A stretch of 6,307 bases of DNA, taken from an uncultured Sneathia sp. (lineage in GTDB: Bacteria; Fusobacteriota; Fusobacteriia; Fusobacteriales; Leptotrichiaceae). Under the pieces are notes generated by a model. The model did no database searches, was not told the DNA's origin, and worked only from the letters and a program-made list of their open reading frames with translations. The DNA lies in NCBI GenBank assembly GCA_902494065.1, contig CABURZ010000050.1, positions 1 to 6,307 on the forward strand, read 5' to 3'. The first letter of the stretch is position 1, and each line of letters opens with the position of its first letter. A program made the position numbers and the translations under genes. This document shows, piece by piece, positions 5,249 through 6,307 of the stretch.

Positions 5249-6214
5249 ATGAGAAGTTTATCAGGTATTCAACCAAGTGGTATCCTACATATAGGTAACT
5301 ATTTTGGAGCATTAAAACAATTTGTAGATTTGCAAGATAAGTATGAAGGACTATATTTTTTAGCTGATTATCATGCTTTGACTTCAAATCCCAATCCACA
5401 AAAATTAAAAGAAAATACAATAAATGTATTATTAGATTATTTAGCATTAGGTTTAGATCCTAAGAAATCAACTATATTTTTACAATCAGATGTACCAGTA
5501 CATGCTGAGCTTATGTGGATACTAAATAACGTAACACCAGTTGCACTTCTTGAGCGAGGGCATGCTTATAAGGATAAAATAAATAAAGGATTGAAAGCAA
5601 ATGCAGGACTATTTACATATCCTGTTTTAATGGCAGCAGATATATTATTATATGACACAGACTACGTACCTGTAGGAAAAGACCAAAAACAACATGTTGA
5701 ATTTGCAAGAGATATAGCTATAAAATTTAATGAGCAATATGGAAAAGAAGTATTTAAATTGCCACAAGACTTGATATTAGAAGATGTTGCAGTAGTTGCA
5801 GGAATTGATGGTGAAAAAATGAGTAAATCTTATGGAAATATGATAAATATGTTTTTACCTGAAAAAGAATTAAAAAAGCAAGTAATGTCTATAGTTACTG
5901 ATAGTGCTAGTTTAGAAGAAAGCAAAAATCCAGATAATAACATTACTAAAATTTATCAACTATTTGCATCAAAAGAAGAAATAGAAGAAATGAAAAGAAA
6001 ATTTATTGCAGGAAACTATGGGTATGGTACTGCAAAAAAAGAATTATTTGAAAAAATAATAGAATATTTTAGAGATGCAAGAGAAAAAAGAGAAAAATTA
6101 GCTAATAACTTAGATTATGTTCATGAAATACTAAGAGAAGGTAAAACACGTGCTAGTAAATTAGCTGAATCAAAAATGGAAATAGTTAGAGAAACTGTAG
6201 GACTATATAAATGA
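5249..6214 (+). CDS. trpS: Tryptophanyl-tRNA synthetase
   Basis: This class I synthetase joins tryptophan to tRNA-Trp using ATP. It has 321 residues, the normal size for bacterial TrpRS (about 325-335), and acts as a dimer in the family. Visible features are the N-terminal SGIQPSG (5-11), the HIGH-type signature HIGN (14-17), ADYHALT (39-45), the tryptophan-pocket segment YPVLMAADILLYD (124-136) with M128 and D131, VGKDQKQHVE (142-151), and the KMSKS loop exactly as KMSKS (190-194) followed by YGN. A charged helical C-terminal region ends in KTRASKLAESKMEIVRETVG, typical of the tRNA-binding end. ATG 5249 is supported by AAAGGA at 5238-5243 and by homology at the first residues. There is no room for a T-box leader between nadV and trpS, so tRNA-Trp control would have to act elsewhere. 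The next gene overlaps its stop by 4 bases. I see no missing catalytic residue and no sign that this is an accessory copy. Confidence 0.97.
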   Translation: MRSLSGIQPSGILHIGNYFGALKQFVDLQDKYEGLYFLADYHALTSNPNPQKLKENTINVLLDYLALGLDPKKSTIFLQSDVPVHAELMWILNNVTPVALLERGHAYKDKINKGLKANAGLFTYPVLMAADILLYDTDYVPVGKDQKQHVEFARDIAIKFNEQYGKEVFKLPQDLILEDVAVVAGIDGEKMSKSYGNMINMFLPEKELKKQVMSIVTDSASLEESKNPDNNITKIYQLFASKEEIEEMKRKFIAGNYGYGTAKKELFEKIIEYFRDAREKREKLANNLDYVHEILREGKTRASKLAESKMEIVRETVGLYK

Positions 6215-6307
6215 TTTATTATATAACTGGAATAAATGCAAGAAATATTCAATTAGAATATTTATATAAACAATATGAGAATATTAGAGTATATGATGCA
6301 AGTAATA
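6211..6307 (+). CDS. Unidentified protein, N-terminal fragment (partial)
   Basis: An ATG at 6211 overlaps the trpS stop (ATGA) and is preceded by AGGA at 6199-6202, a suitable ribosome binding site. The frame stays open for 32 codons to the window edge. It begins MIYYITGINARNIQLEYLY and continues with a short strand-like IRVYDAS. The alternation of a hydrophobic strand, a Gly-Ile-Asn turn and a helix suggests the first strand-turn-helix of an alpha/beta fold. A DNA polymerase III delta-type (HolA) N-terminus came to mind, but there is not enough sequence to support it, so no function is given. Overlap and spacing suggest it is cotranscribed and translationally coupled with trpS. Confidence 0.75.
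   Translation, partial: MIYYITGINARNIQLEYLYKQYENIRVYDASN

Noticed and set aside
5232..5447. A reverse-strand open frame covering the start of trpS.
   Set aside because: It overlaps strongly conserved TrpRS codons, shows no ribosome binding site and has no family resemblance.
1..6307. A hidden defence system, CRISPR array, toxin-antitoxin pair or large repeat.
   Set aside because: Nearly all bases are covered by recognised housekeeping genes. No regularly spaced repeats or long direct or inverted repeats were seen apart from the short hairpins listed. No stretch over 300 bases lacks a gene or RNA.

Overview
The window is very AT-rich. Every gene reads left to right, gaps are short and neighbours often overlap. 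The gene set is core housekeeping: a cell-wall amidase tail, an anchored GerMN-like protein, YqeK, RNase R, SmpB, tmRNA, a nicotinamide phosphoribosyltransferase (NadV) and tryptophanyl-tRNA synthetase. Tryptophan is coded by TGG and TGA acts as a stop, so this is not a Mollicutes-type code. Base composition, gene style and a tmRNA tag that starts with Gly suggest a host-associated low-GC bacterium. Fusobacteriota, in particular a Leptotrichiaceae relative such as Sneathia or Streptobacillus, is my best guess. That placement is inference; a Firmicute cannot be excluded.

Left block (1-3379): the end of a probable N-acetylmuramoyl-L-alanine amidase is followed by a membrane-anchored GerMN-like protein. 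A short hairpin then precedes a tightly coupled run yqeK-rnr-smpB, with a 4-base overlap followed by a 20-base overlap. Middle block (3371-3789): ssrA (tmRNA) has its own near-consensus sigma70-type promoter, whose -35 element lies in the last codons of smpB. It is closed by a strong intrinsic terminator. Right block (3767-6307): nadV and trpS, 13 bases apart, then the first 32 codons of an unidentified gene that overlaps the trpS stop by 4 bases.

Functionally, rnr, smpB and ssrA form the trans-translation module: SmpB carries alanyl-tmRNA to stalled ribosomes, tmRNA encodes the degradation tag, and RNase R degrades the faulty mRNA. YqeK, a predicted Ap4A hydrolase, shares this operon. nadV supplies NMN from nicotinamide for NAD salvage, and trpS charges tRNA-Trp.

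I see no new defence system, mobile element, CRISPR array or toxin-antitoxin pair. The points most worth a second look are the compact RNase R, the predicted tmRNA tag with Arg before Leu-Ala-Ala, and a possible extended -10 promoter for nadV built into the ssrA terminator hairpin.
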